From positions 62,001 to 126,000 of the forward strand of contig CP038117.1 of the NCBI GenBank assembly GCA_004519485.1: a DNA stretch of 64,000 nucleotides, given 5' to 3'. This DNA is from Nannochloropsis oceanica. Its lineage: Eukaryota > Sar > Eustigmatophyceae > Eustigmatales > Monodopsidaceae. Shown in pieces: positions 30,334 through 40,994 of the stretch. Below the pieces are notes generated by a model that saw only the letters and a list, made by a program, of their open reading frames with translations, ran no database searches and was not told the origin of the DNA. A program made the position numbers and the translations under genes. The stretch's first letter is position 1, and each line of letters starts with the position of its first letter.

Positions 30334-30642
30334 AAACTGCGACTGACGATTAAGAGATAATAATATGAATTGGGAAGGTGAAGATTGTCATTTCTCCATC
30401 CTGTCTGGGTGCGACGTCTTTGTTTCTTCTTTATTTCGTGTCGCCACTTTTCCCCCGTCCCTCCGCATACACGCACGCCACCTCGTAGTCAATTATACAA
30501 TTTTGTCCTATCGTAACTATTGGTTGAACGTATATCTATTGTCACCCCATCCCTGCTTGCCACCCTTTCTTTTCTCCTTCCTCATCTTCCCCCTTATCCT
30601 GCTGCCAACCACACCTCCTTCTCAGCTTTTCAACATCTACAC
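30334..30642. other. Convergent 3' spacer
   Basis: This 309 bp gap lies between the GlcG-like gene and the 3' end of the SANT-domain gene. It is pyrimidine-rich; no gene seen. Confidence 0.4.
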
Positions 30643-31329
30643 TTAGTCATCATCTTGCGGGAGAATCGAAAATGGATGAGGATCCAACGGCTCAAACCCC
30701 CGCTTCCATTGTTGGTAATGACTTGTCATCTTCCACACATAATAAAACTCAATGCAATCCTTGGTGCTCTTACTCCGCAACAACTTGGCAATCTCATAAA
30801 AGTTTTTCCCAACCAGCATTATCGCCCCCTCGAAACACGCCACTTCAAACGGACTCCAATGCTCGATCACTGTCCGCCTCCGCACCGGGCACATGATCGC
30901 TCCCAGGGTGTTCGGCCTCTCTAACGGAATCTCCCCCTTGACCGCATCATAACCATATGGCCCGAAGCCCACTTTTGGGTACATCAAGTCCCCGACCAAA
31001 TTTATGTAGTCCTCTGCCATTTTTTGAGAACGCCATCGATCGGGGGCTCTGCCGCGGCCGGGCCCGCCCCCACCTTCGGCTTTGCTTTTCTTGGTGGTGT
31101 TGGCGGTAGTGCTGAGGCTCCCGCTGGGGCCGATTCTCGTGCTGTCGTTGTCCCCCGAGCTTCTGATCCGTCCACTGCTGCGTCCTTCCCCATCCTTGTT
31201 GCCACTGCGTCCGCCTCCAGCGCTGGTGCCACTATTATTGGTGCTGCCGCCGTTGTTGTTGTCGTGATTACTGTTGTTACCCCCGCCGTCTTCTTTGCGG
31301 TTGCGAAGGCTTGTGCGCGCGCCGCCCAT
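30643..31329 (-). CDS. SANT/Myb-domain chromatin protein (MIER/RCOR-like)
   Basis: 228 residues from the ATG at 31329. The first roughly 90 residues are Asn/Gly/Ser-rich low complexity with basic patches. The C-terminal part is a SANT domain: HWSPFEVACFEGAIMLVGKN, then FYEIAKLLRSKSTKDCIEFY, then YVWKMTSHYQQW. The W...E...F......GK.F..I......K....C..FYY.WK pattern is that of SANT domains in ELM2-SANT corepressors, which recruit histone deacetylases. The ELM2 domain itself is not seen; it may be absent or lie on upstream exons. A minus-strand frame with a good donor (31455-31520) lies upstream, but its phase does not match this frame. Nuclear role in transcription is inferred from the domain. 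Confidence 0.65.
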   Translation of the reverse strand: MGGARTSLRNRKEDGGGNNSNHDNNNGGSTNNSGTSAGGGRSGNKDGEGRSSGRIRSSGDNDSTRIGPSGSLSTTANTTKKSKAEGGGGPGRGRAPDRWRSQKMAEDYINLVGDLMYPKVGFGPYGYDAVKGEIPLERPNTLGAIMCPVRRRTVIEHWSPFEVACFEGAIMLVGKNFYEIAKLLRSKSTKDCIEFYYVWKMTSHYQQWKRGFEPLDPHPFSILPQDDD

Positions 31330-31944
31330 GATCCCAGGCTTGCCTCCTGATTGCTGTATTTTGTGGAGTTCATATGTGCAGATATACGCTCGATAAGAAA
31401 TGTCTTTGGCACGTGGGACCGGGGATGCGGTGTCTCATGTGTCCCACTCACCTTGTCACCCTCGTCCGCAACTTGCATCACCACGCTGCTGCCTCCTCCG
31501 TCGCTCTCCACAGTGGTCATGCTTCTGCTGCCTGCCTAGTCGCTTCAAACCTTGGCTCTCCCTGTTCTCCAGAGTCGATAAGAAATGATTTCAAGATGGG
31601 GTTGAGAATGGCTTGTCCTCTCAAACAGCCAATCTCGGCCAGGCCCTTGATTTCTACCTCCAGAGGGCGGCGAGGTGACCGACGTGCGAGGTGACAAAAC
31701 CTGGATAAAAATTGACAAAATTGCACAGGAAAAGACGAGCCGCACAGGCGAGAAGAAAATGGATAGAGCCATGCTCAGGATGTACGCGTGCCTTTTATGG
31801 TATGTCCTGGTCCTTTTGTTTTGGCCCTTGGGGCGCATCGAGCCCTCATGTCTGTGCACCAACCCTCCCCTCCCACACTCGCTGAAATGGGGCCGTCACT
31901 CAAGTGGCTCCTCACTTTCCCACTCACCCTCTAAGCTGGCACTT
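31330..31944. other. Spacer upstream of the SANT gene
   Basis: This 615 bp stretch separates the SANT gene start from the 3' end of the PIERCE-like gene, both on the minus strand. It includes a possible 5' exon with a GTGAGT donor near 31454, and probably the SANT promoter. Neither is proven. Confidence 0.3.
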
Positions 31945-32956
31945 TTAATAGAAGTGCGGGTCCAGTGACCGGTGGACCTTCGAGCGGGTGAGCGTGGTGT
32001 TGAGGCTCTGAGCACGCGCATAAGGAAAGCCAAAGTGGCAAGAGAGAGGAGAAAGAAGAAATCAAAATGACGCTTTTTTTTGCTCGCGCAATATGAGCAG
32101 CTCGGCACGGCCGAAATCCTCCTTTTCAAGCGCAGCGCACCCGCGCGTCCCCAAAACGTACCTGATCACTGTACAAAATGTTACCAACGGAGCTACTAAA
32201 GGCCTGTGGGATGGCGTACCGCTCCGTGACGACTGTAGCTACAGAAGGCGGATGGGCGCCAATCACGCTTTGGCTAGTTCGATAGAGGGGGTTCTCGGCC
32301 TTGGTCTGGTGGTGGTAGGCCTGCAGGTATTTCTCGGCATGTATGTGCATAACACTGCTGTGCACTGCGTCACTGATTGTACTTTCTTCTTCACTGTTGT
32401 GCCGCTGCAAGGTATCTTTGCCAAGTGTTCGGTCGAGGGAATGGGTGACAGCAGCAACGGTTTTAGCGGCACGGAAGGGGGAAGGAGGAGCAACGCCCAT
32501 GCCGATCTCGTCGCTTGACTGTATTTTATTTATTTTGTTGTCGGGAGAGACATGAAAGTACCGCTTTTGCAAATAAAAGAAAATGCCCGACTCACCCGCT
32601 GATATAGAAACGAAAATTTGGGCGTCGAGGTGGACTGGCTATTAGGGACTCGGTGTCCATTTTGCACTCCAGTCTTCTCTGTGGCGGTGGTCGTCTGCTT
32701 CATGCGATTGAGCTGGATGGCTCGCAAATCCATTCCATAGGTGGCTAACGATGAATTTGCGCGGAGTTGATCGCAAAAGAATAATTGTGAATCGAATTGA
32801 AAGGAAAGGGCAAGGGCGAAGGAAAAAGAAGCAAGGCAACAAGCATACCAACGGCACCAATCGAAACTTATACCCACCATTTGACGTGGTTAAAAGAGTT
32901 CCTAGCGATCCTTTACCGTGAGTCTTCCTGGGCTCAGGGACGAGGGACGACGCCAT
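31945..32956 (-). CDS. PIERCE-like ciliary microtubule inner protein (four exons)
   Basis: Minus-strand exons 32917-32956, 32596-32744, 32162-32518 and 31945-32007 have GT-AG borders, and the phases add up to an uninterrupted 202-residue product. An alternative first donor (exon to 32878) adds 13 codons in the same phase. The C-terminal half carries the PIERCE/UPF0691 pattern: ENPLYRTSQSVIGAHPPSVA (family: NP.Y.T....G..APTV/HPP), a Y..P..FS...G segment, and on the last small exon SLNTTLTRSKVHRSLDP. In human PIERCE1/2 and Chlamydomonas FAP182 such proteins sit inside doublet microtubules of motile cilia. The N-terminal half is not recognised. The assembly crosses four exons of 40-357 nt and the family is short, so the call is moderately sure. 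The gene is head-to-head with the RGS-DENN gene. Confidence 0.6.
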
Positions 32957-33484
32957 CGTGATGCCGTCCTATTTTTTTTTTCGTTGGACTGCGCTGGGCT
33001 GGGAAGGGGGGGGAGGCGAAAAAAAGGAAAAGCTGTGTTTTTTGCGGGAAAGGGGTGGTGGAAGGAAGTAGAACACATGAAGAAGGAAAGTGACGGGTGT
33101 ATCTCAGGTCAATCAATACTTGATACATTTAACGCTTTGAAATAGCCTCTGGAGGTCTAAAGTTACACCACTACAAGGAGAAAGGACGGGAAACGCTTTT
33201 TCCTCGCAGCCGTTGGCGGGCGACGAGCGGCGATGACGAGCGAGCGTCAACCGACGTCTTATCTGCCATTCCTGCCACTCCACTTCACACCCGCAGTGCA
33301 CGACATAACCACATAAATTACTTCATGTTGCTGGCATGCCGCTTGGCGGGGATGATTCTATCTAGCAAACCCACCACGAGCCGCGACACAGCCTTTCTTG
33401 ATGCCGCACTGAGCGTCTGTCATCTCAGAGCTTCTTCACTTCACAACCCACAGGGCCCGTACAACCAGGGTGGGGCCACCTGAA
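32957..33484. promoter_or_regulatory. Divergent promoter region, PIERCE-like / RGS-DENN
   Basis: This is 528 bp between two outward-facing genes. It contains a T-run followed by a G-rich patch at 32970-33015. A plus-strand open frame from about 33325 could add an upstream exon to the RGS-DENN gene, but its phase does not fit. Confidence 0.35.
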
Positions 33485-36400
33485 ATGGGCGAGAAGTATA
33501 TCCGGACGTCACTTTCCTTTGAGCACCTGATTGACGGTACGTCTTTTCTTCCGCTCCTTTTAACCACCGACCCGTCCTCGTGTCCGACCCCGCGCCCCCC
33601 CCCCCATCCCCTGGATGGGAGACCCCGAGGGAACGACACTGCGGTAGAGAAGATGGCCACTCAAATAGCGTTGATTTACTCATGCACATGCATGGAAGGT
33701 GGTCTTCATTTTCATGGCTTATTTCGGGCCTTCCATACATAACTACCTGTAGCGCTAAACATAAAGCAAAACGCACACAATCACCTCACCGCCACTCTAA
33801 CCGAAACTCTACCGACCTAAATCAACACAATAACAGATCCAGGATGGATGCCCTACTTCTTAGACTTCCTCAGCGGGCACGACCAGTCCCACCTCCTCCT
33901 CTTCTGGCTAGAAGTCGAGGTCTTCGAACTTGCCGCTGGCGGGGGCCCCTCCCTCGTCACACAAGCCACACGAATCTACGAGTCATACCTTGGTCCCGAC
34001 GCCCCCCACAGAATCGAATTGCCCCCTACCATGCTCACCTTCCTCCAGGCTGAGGTCCAAACCAGTGCCCCCAACATCAACGTCTTCTCCGCCGCTCACG
34101 CCTTTGTCTTCCGACGCCTGCGCCAAACATGGTATCCAGCTTTCCTCCTCTCCTCCACTTACCAATCTCTACTGGAACACCTCAAGTACTCCTACCGGAC
34201 CCCGCTCAAGGAAATCCTCATCGACGAGATTCAATCTCGTTACATCGAAGCCTTCCTTCTCAACACCGACGCGAAGCTAGGCCCAGTCACTGTCGGAAAC
34301 GTCTATCTTTGGAAGAAGATTCATCACGATTTGAGGCCGTTGGGGATAAGATTGGCACGCGATCGACTTTCCGGGCCAGCGGGGGACGCAAAAAATATTG
34401 AGGACCTACGCTTGTTTATCGCGGATGCCAAAGCCGCCTACGAGGCCTATATCCAACCCTCCCCTCAGACCGGCATTCCTGGTGGTCCTCCGCTGAGCAC
34501 GAGGGTGTTGCCTTCGGGAGGGAAGGGAAAAAGGGAGGGAGGGAGGGAAAGGGGGAGTACACCCAGCGCAACGGCTTTGGGTCCTGAGTTGCGGCATCGC
34601 TTGGCGGAATGCTTAGGTCGTCTCGTGAGTCAGTCGAGGTACTACTCGGGGATCGGAACAGGGGGGATAGGACAGATTGATCGTAGTATCATAGGGGAGC
34701 TGACGTCTCATTTGATTGATGCGCAGAGGGTTATTTTGTCATGGCTGGAGGTAGAGGTATACCCATCATTCCGAAAGTCATGGTTGTGTGGTATTTTGGC
34801 GGGAGATATCCAGAGTCGGCGATCCGCGCCTGTGAGGAGGAAGAAGCGGCTGAGGACGCTGTTCAAGAGTATCAGGTCATTCAGGCATGTGTATGTGCCG
34901 CCTTGTCCTCGTTCTGAAGGACGGGGGTTGGTGCTGGTCAGCACGGAGGGTGTGAGCAAGGCGTCTGTGCCCTTGACTCATGAGTTAGTATGGGGGTTTG
35001 ACGTGGCTGTTTTCCCGATAGTCCCGGCGTTGCGGGCGTCGGACCTTAGAACGGATGTGGAGGGAAGGGAGGAGGAAGAGGTGGTAAGGGAGAAAGTGCG
35101 GGGATTGAGGTTGGATGATGAGGAAGAAGGCGATTGGTGGGGGGCGGTAGGTGGGGCGATTTTGTCTACGAAGAATAGGGATGGTGATGCGGGAATATTT
35201 CAGTTAGGCGAGTCTCCGAAAGATGCGGGAAAGGAGCAGGGGCAACCGCTGGAACAGAAGAGGAAGACGAAAAGGATGCTACAGTTTCGGAGTGCGATTC
35301 GTTCTTCCCAAGTGATGGGTTTGAAGAAGCCCATGCACAGCAAGAGGAAGAGGGAGCAGAAAGCGGAATTCGCAGCGGACGAAATGGGAGAAGAGAGGGC
35401 GACGAACCTCTGTGCCGCCATCGAAGGCGAGTTAGCCAAGGAAATTCAACGTCTGGCTTTCCCCTCCCTCTGTCTCATGCCCTTGGAGCGTTCCACGTTT
35501 GTCCTCTTTTCGCCCAAGCTCGTAGTCCCCGAGGCCACATTGCACCATTTCGTGTTACCAATCGTACGGAAGGACATCGAAACAAAAGCGCACGTAGGAG
35601 AGGGTGCACAAGACGCGAACAAAAACAGAGGCAGCAGCAGCAGCAGCTCCCCCTTTTTGAAAAGTCCTCGAGCGGCCATACGATCTCCATCGGGCGACGG
35701 CGAAGTTGAACCTCCCGACCTGACAGCTGATGATGTCTTCCACCTCTACGGGGCATGTTTGATCGAGTGGGCGCCTGCAGGAGATGAAGTTTTGTTGCCT
35801 CGGTGCCTCGCCCTGGTGAGCACGGAGCCACGCGTCGCTTCTTTGCGTCGGGCGGTGTTGGCGTTGAGGAAAACGTTGGGAGGACCGGGGGTGGGAGGGT
35901 CGCCGATCACTCCGGATACCCCTAAGAAGACACCGTGGCAGTTGGAAGATGAGCAACAGCAGCAGCGACAAAGTAAGCAGCATCATACCCCCGCTCTGCT
36001 GGACGTCGATATGTTTGCCCGTCGCAAGGGAGAGGAGGAGGTGATGGAGGAAGAGGAAGTGGAAGGGGAGGAAGACCCGGCTGCTTACTGGTCGAGGGCG
36101 TGCAGTAAGGAAGGTGGCGCCTCAACTTCTATGGCACTTTTCTCTCCCAAGGCCGCCTCGGCTAGCAACACATTTGGTGCCACAGGTGGATTTCTGTCGC
36201 CGACGGCAGGAGGGGGGTTATCAATGACTGATGCCGCTAGCACTATCAGCATCCCCACCAGCTGCTCCTTGCCTCCGCCCCTAGTCCACTCGTTGCCGCA
36301 GCACGTCGATGCTTCCTTCCTCCCACTCTTCCAAGCCCTCAGCCCCGAAACATTTCTCAAAGCCTTTACTGCCACGCTACTTGAGCGCCCCATTATAATG

Positions 36401-37783
36401 AAGTCTTCCTCACGGTCCCTCACTATGCTAGCCTCAGAAGGTCTTCGCCGTCTCATCTACCCTTTCGCATGGCTCCAGCCCTACCAGCCCCTCCTACCCG
36501 TCGGAGGAATATGCAATTTCTGGGACAATATTCGGAAAAAGGCGGGAGGGACGACGTGGTTTGATTACGCATTCGAAGAGAACGGGTTGGATGACTCGTT
36601 GGTGGGCGGAAGGGGGGAGAGGGCAAGTTATGCCGAGCCCATGACAATGTCCTCGTCCGGAAGGCAAGTGCCTGGTTTCCTAGTAGGGCTGGAGACTTGT
36701 ATTGTTGAGGCGGCGCTGACGGCTACTAAGGTTGTATCGCCGGCTTATGGTGATGAGAATGGTGGTGGCAGCAGCAGCGGGACTTGTCATGCGTGGGCTT
36801 GTGCTAATTGTGATGTGCACGATGGAGGGCATTTTGCAGGGGATGGGGGCTTTGACATGGACTCACCCTTCAGTCCTGGCCGGTCTTCTCCGCTCTCCAC
36901 TCGATCCACGCCTCGCACAACTCGCGAATGCAGCAGCAGCAAATTCCGGGGGAGTAGTGGCTTGGGTGGCTCGGCGGCTGGGGGGGGGGGAGCAGGCAAG
37001 AATAGCAGCACGACGAAATACGGTGAGCTTCCCAGCTGTGTCCGCGCGTCAGCACGTGAGTTGTTGGCACATTCATACATTGTGGATCTCGATAAAGACA
37101 GTATGATCGAGCCCCGTCGAGGCAATTATTCTACGACGGCTCTTCCCTCTTTACCAGAAGCGGCGGCGTCGGCGTTGCTTACCTCCTTGCAGCGGATTTT
37201 CAATCCAAGCGTGGCACCACCCACGGCGGTGGGTGGAGAGGTTGGGCTCTATCAGGGATATGGTTATCGTACGGTGTGTGCAGCTCGGGCAGCCGGTGCT
37301 GCTGCAGTAGCAGCACCGGCATCGGTTGCTAAGGACGGAGTTGGCAGGAATAGAAAACTAACGAGAGATGGACGGCATGGTGGTGGTGCAAGGAGTAGTC
37401 TTGGTGCATCGCCGGACAGCCAGAAGCGGGAGTTGGGCAACGTCGGAGGGAATGAAGGGGATGGGAATGAACAGCTGCACGGCGCGTTTGTGATGTTCTT
37501 TCGGCAAGTCCTTTTGGACCGCTATCGGGAATACACGATTAGCTATTTGGAAGAGCAGATGGTGGCTTTTCATGCGGATAGCTTCTTTGCCTCTCAGCCA
37601 GAGCCCTCCCATGGATTTTGGACTGATTTGTTTCAGACTCGTCTTTTTGCCCATTTTCTCGTGGTGGAGCATCAGCGCGTGGCGGCCTCTTTCGAAGAGC
37701 CAGCACTTCAGCGTCCGCCTGGGGCCGACCAGTCGGAGGAGACGACAACGACTACGACGACGGTCGAATGTGTTGACGTCTAG
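33485..37783 (+). CDS. RGS domain-DENN domain signalling protein (two exons)
   Basis: Exon 1 (33485-33536) and exon 2 (33837-37783) join in phase to 1332 residues; splicing completes the start of the RGS box (LSFEHLIDDPGWMPYFLDFL then HLLLFWLEVEVFEL). The RGS-type helical domain covers about residues 5-125; a second, weaker half (RVILSWLEVEVYPSFRKSW) is near residue 310. From about residue 525 comes a tripartite DENN module: uDENN (FPSLCLMPL, HLYGACLIEW, LPRCLALVSTEP), cDENN (ETFLKAFTATLLERPIIMKS then LTMLASEGLRRLIYPFAWLQ), and dDENN (SYIVDLDKDSM, GAFVMFFRQVLLDRYREY). RGS domains speed GTP hydrolysis on G-alpha; DENN modules activate Rab GTPases. A single protein would link heterotrimeric G-protein signalling to membrane traffic. 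Long Gly/Ser/Lys inserts separate the parts. The pairing is unusual. Confidence 0.8.
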
Positions 37784-38027
37784 GGAAGGACAAGGGAGGG
37801 AGGTTAAGGATGCGAGAGGGTATATATTCACAGATCCTATCCACCAAAATTTATAGAAACACAAAGAAATACACATGTTAAGAAACTACGACGGAATCAT
37901 TTTTTGCTCGAGAAAGGGTCGTCTCTGTTTCTTATCTTGGTGCTTAGTATTTGATTCTTCTATTTTAATCCTACAAATTGTTGTGTGTACTTTTCTTTTC
38001 ATGTCCGTAATTCTCTCCTTCATTTCT

Positions 38028-39335
38028 TCAGACCTCCCCTTTCAGTAATTGCCTAAGTTTCTCCGCCTCCTCCGCGCTCTGCAGCGCCTCACTGAATTCT
38101 TTGAGTAATTCCCCTCCCATCATCCTATCTATGCCATGTTTGCTCAAACTAATCCTGTGGTCCGTCACTCGGTCCTGCGCAAAATTATACGTTCGAATGC
38201 GCTCCGATCGATCCCCCGACCCCACCTGCGATTTACGTGTCGAGGCTTGTGCAGCCATAACCTTGGCTTGCTCTCTCTCGTAGACCCGCGCACGCAGAAT
38301 TTTAATGGCTTTGTCCTTGTTTTTATGTTGTGACCGCTCGTCTTGGATAGCGACGACGATGCCTGAGGGCACGTGCGTGACGCGGACGGCGCTTTCAGTG
38401 GTGTTGACATGCTGGCCCCCTGCACCACTTGCGCGATAAACATCAAATTTGAGATCACGTGTATCCAATTTAAAGTCCACCTCTTGAGGCTCGGGCAGCA
38501 CGGCAACTGTTGCCGCCGAGGTATGGAGCCGGCTGTCGTTCACCGGCACACGTTGCACACGATGCACGCCACTCTCAAACTTGAGCGCAGGGTACGCTAA
38601 ATGACCTTGAACAGCCGCAGCCGCTTCCTTCAACCCCCCAAATTCATTCTTGGACGCACTCAAAATTTCAAAACGCCACTTCTGTGCGGCGGCAAAGCGT
38701 TCGTACATGCCAAAGACCTCGCCGGCAAACAATGACGCCTCATCCCCTCCCGTTCCCGCCCGCACCTCCAAAATTACACCCCGGTCATCATCTCCGGCAT
38801 CCTTCGGCAACAGTCGTCGTAGCACCCTCTCCTCAAGCGCCACCACGGCGTTGCGGGCGCTGGCCACGTCTTCCTTGGCCATGGCTGCCATTTCGGGGTC
38901 AGGGTCTCCTTTTGCCGTGTCCTCCAAGAAGCGAACGTCCGCACGGTGCTTTTCCAACTCTTCAATCAGGTCGACAAGCTCCGAAAGCTCCGCGAGCTCT
39001 TTGGACAACGCCGCCAAACGCATCACCGCCGATTGACTGCCAGACTGGTACTGCTGCTGCGGTTGCCCACTGCCGTCCGCAGAGGCAGCTGTATGCAGAC
39101 TATTTAACTCATCCTCCACCTGAGCATGGCGCACGCGCATCTGATCCAACCTGGTCAAGACTGCTGGCGTAAAGGTTGAGAGGGGCCGTCGCGGTGCTCT
39201 TAATAGCGATGATGCGTGTAACAGGGGTCGTCGCCGCGTGCTGGTAGTGGAGGGTGGGGAGGTGCAAGTATTGGCGGTTCTTGCCGTTGCTTGTCTGTTG
39301 GTGGCACAACAGCCGATCCGTACCATGCGCTGCAT
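38028..39335 (-). CDS. Mitochondrial-type peptide chain release factor 1
   Basis: 435 residues, intronless. The class I release factor is complete: GTGGDEASLFAGEVFGMYER, HRVQRVP...RLHTSAATVA, the peptidyl-tRNA hydrolysis motif GGQ in YRASGAGGQHVNTTESAVRV (about residue 305), DERSQHKNKDKA, and SGDRSERIRTYNFAQDRVTD then HRI. The GGQ Gln is methylated in this family. The sequence groups with RF1 (UAA/UAG), not RF2, but the codon-recognition loop reads RVPVNDSRLHTS where bacterial RF1 has RVPATESQGRIHTS: the PAT/PVT tripeptide becomes PVN and two residues are missing. The first roughly 60 residues are Arg/Thr/Ser-rich with RRPLSTF, a typical mitochondrial presequence; a plastid role is less likely because no signal peptide is present. 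Confidence 0.88.
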   Translation of the reverse strand: MQRMVRIGCCATNRQATARTANTCTSPPSTTSTRRRPLLHASSLLRAPRRPLSTFTPAVLTRLDQMRVRHAQVEDELNSLHTAASADGSGQPQQQYQSGSQSAVMRLAALSKELAELSELVDLIEELEKHRADVRFLEDTAKGDPDPEMAAMAKEDVASARNAVVALEERVLRRLLPKDAGDDDRGVILEVRAGTGGDEASLFAGEVFGMYERFAAAQKWRFEILSASKNEFGGLKEAAAAVQGHLAYPALKFESGVHRVQRVPVNDSRLHTSAATVAVLPEPQEVDFKLDTRDLKFDVYRASGAGGQHVNTTESAVRVTHVPSGIVVAIQDERSQHKNKDKAIKILRARVYEREQAKVMAAQASTRKSQVGSGDRSERIRTYNFAQDRVTDHRISLSKHGIDRMMGGELLKEFSEALQSAEEAEKLRQLLKGEV

Positions 39336-40994
39336 AGCTACAGCGTTCTTCTCCTAATCAACAAGCTGTGTGCCCTGTGCTGCGTGTTTGGTGTGGCTTA
39401 GAAATGGAAGGATACCCCGGTTGGCGCTTGGATGGGACGACAAGCAGCATCCCGCTCTCTCACTCCTCCCCAACCGCGACCCAGATCGCGGTACCGATCG
39501 CACCATCAATTAAAGTGACATATAAAGCGCCAGCATGATATCCACACCGCATTGACTCTCTCATATCTGTTGTTAAGTCGCTTATTTGAAATAAGTCTGT
39601 TGCTTTCGTGTCGTTAGGGTCTTAAGTTGTGCGGTCTACAGCTCCATCCAGAGGGCGCGAAAGGTGGCCGTTTATTTGTTGTTCTATGCCCTTAATTTTC
39701 TTCCCTTTTTTCGAGAAGACTTCTCAAAGGTATTTAATCGGTGTTACTCCCTCTACATTGGGTTTAAATGTGAACCATAAAAATTATACTTACGTGCAAA
39801 TTGTGATCACAGGAGGTATTCCGGTGCGAGGTCGTGCTCTAAAAGCGCTACACACGCGCGCGGGGAAAAATTCCGGCCATCCTCTTCGTCCTTGCAGGGC
39901 GCGGTACGCAGCGCAGGCCACTGCGTTTTTTTGGAAGACTAGCACGAGCTTGAGTGCGTTGATCGAGAATATGCAGTAGGATGCCCCAGAAGTCGCTCCG
40001 AGACCGAAGCCAGCCACCTTGTAAAGCTGCACCAAGCGAGTCAAGGCCTCCACAGTCTTCAAGTAAGTTAAACAGAGAGGCCAAAGAGAAAAAGGTGGCA
40101 TTCGAGGGATGGAAAAACGTGTTATGGACAATTCTAGAATACTCTCTCACTCCGCGCAGGTATTCTCGGTGTCAAAGGACACTCACGGCGCTGAATCACA
40201 GCGTGCTGGAGAGTCGCAACATTTAGGACATCTTCCTCGATTTCGTGGTGGAATGGCTGACGAAGCAAGGTGAACGGGTGGCCAGCCGAGGATTACGGAT
40301 GCAGCAAAAATACGCCGACGGGCATCTTCAGCATCTTCCGGCAGGTGGTTTGTTGCGGCGCTCTCGGATCGCTGCACGAAGAGTGCCGGCCTGGGGAGCT
40401 GTACTTCAAGGTTGGCGGGCCAGGTGTGTACGTCGAGATTGATAAGGCGAGGCGCTAACACATAAAGCTGCTCAAGAATCATCCCGAATAGGGAGACAAG
40501 GACCCGATGAAACTTCTCCTCAGTCACGTCGCTGCCTTGCATAAAGCCGGGCAGCCCGGCGTAGCTAAGCGGATGTAGATGATATCTAAGTTATAATATG
40601 GATAGGGCCAAACATGTTGTGATGTACGTTGGACAGGGAACTGCGTATTCACAGTGAAACAACTCCTTGGTATGGATACCCGCTGAGGAATCGATTTGAC
40701 ACTTGTAGCAGTCAGAGACCGTTTTTCAATCGAACAAAAAAAACCTGTTACGTCTACAAAGTTCAAGAATTAAGGTGTAGGAAGCACACCCACAATATAG
40801 GATATGCCATAGTGCCAGGGCTTCGCCTTTTCTTCGTCTTTTTTAATTACATGAATTTCAATCCTTTGTTAAATTTAAATTTTTGTCAGTGTGTTCGCAG
40901 ACATCTGCAAGCATGTTGTACTCCCAAACTATTTGCTGACGAGTACTGATGGTGACGGGCATCGCGGTGACGCGAGTGGTGACGGCGGCGGCAG
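39336..40994. other. Gene-poor stretch with a transposase relic
   Basis: This 1.66 kb stretch separates the release-factor promoter from the 3' end of the GPCR-phosphatase gene. Apart from the ISXO2-like transposase piece (40270-40458), no frame is recognisable. It is AT-richer than the neighbours, especially 40560-40930. Confidence 0.45.
40270..40458 (+). mobile_element. Fragment of an ISXO2/Merlin-type DDE transposase
   Basis: A 62-codon frame, ending in a stop, reads DYGCSKNTPTGIFSIFRQV, then GELYFKVGGPGVYVEIDKAR. In ISXO2-like (IS1016/Merlin) transposases a G.SKNT..........FR.VC segment is followed by IGGPG..VEIDE, where the D is the first catalytic residue of the DDE triad. Spacing and order agree. 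Here VEID is followed by K rather than E, and the frame stops soon after, so only a degraded piece remains. No terminal inverted repeats or target duplication were identified. An adjoining frame just upstream (VEWLTKQGER) might be part of the same element. Confidence 0.5.

Noticed and set aside
31002-31520. 172-codon minus-strand frame overlapping the SANT gene in another phase
   Set aside because: Its C-terminal part is an out-of-phase reading of the SANT gene. The first 22 codons might be a real exon, but the phase does not join the SANT frame.
32093-32518. 141-codon plus-strand frame opposite the PIERCE-like exon 3
   Set aside because: The minus-strand exon chain is phase-consistent and has family motifs; this is its shadow.
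39790-40131. Minus-strand 113-codon frame in the gene-poor stretch
   Set aside because: No motif, low-quality composition, and no neighbour or exon structure to support it.
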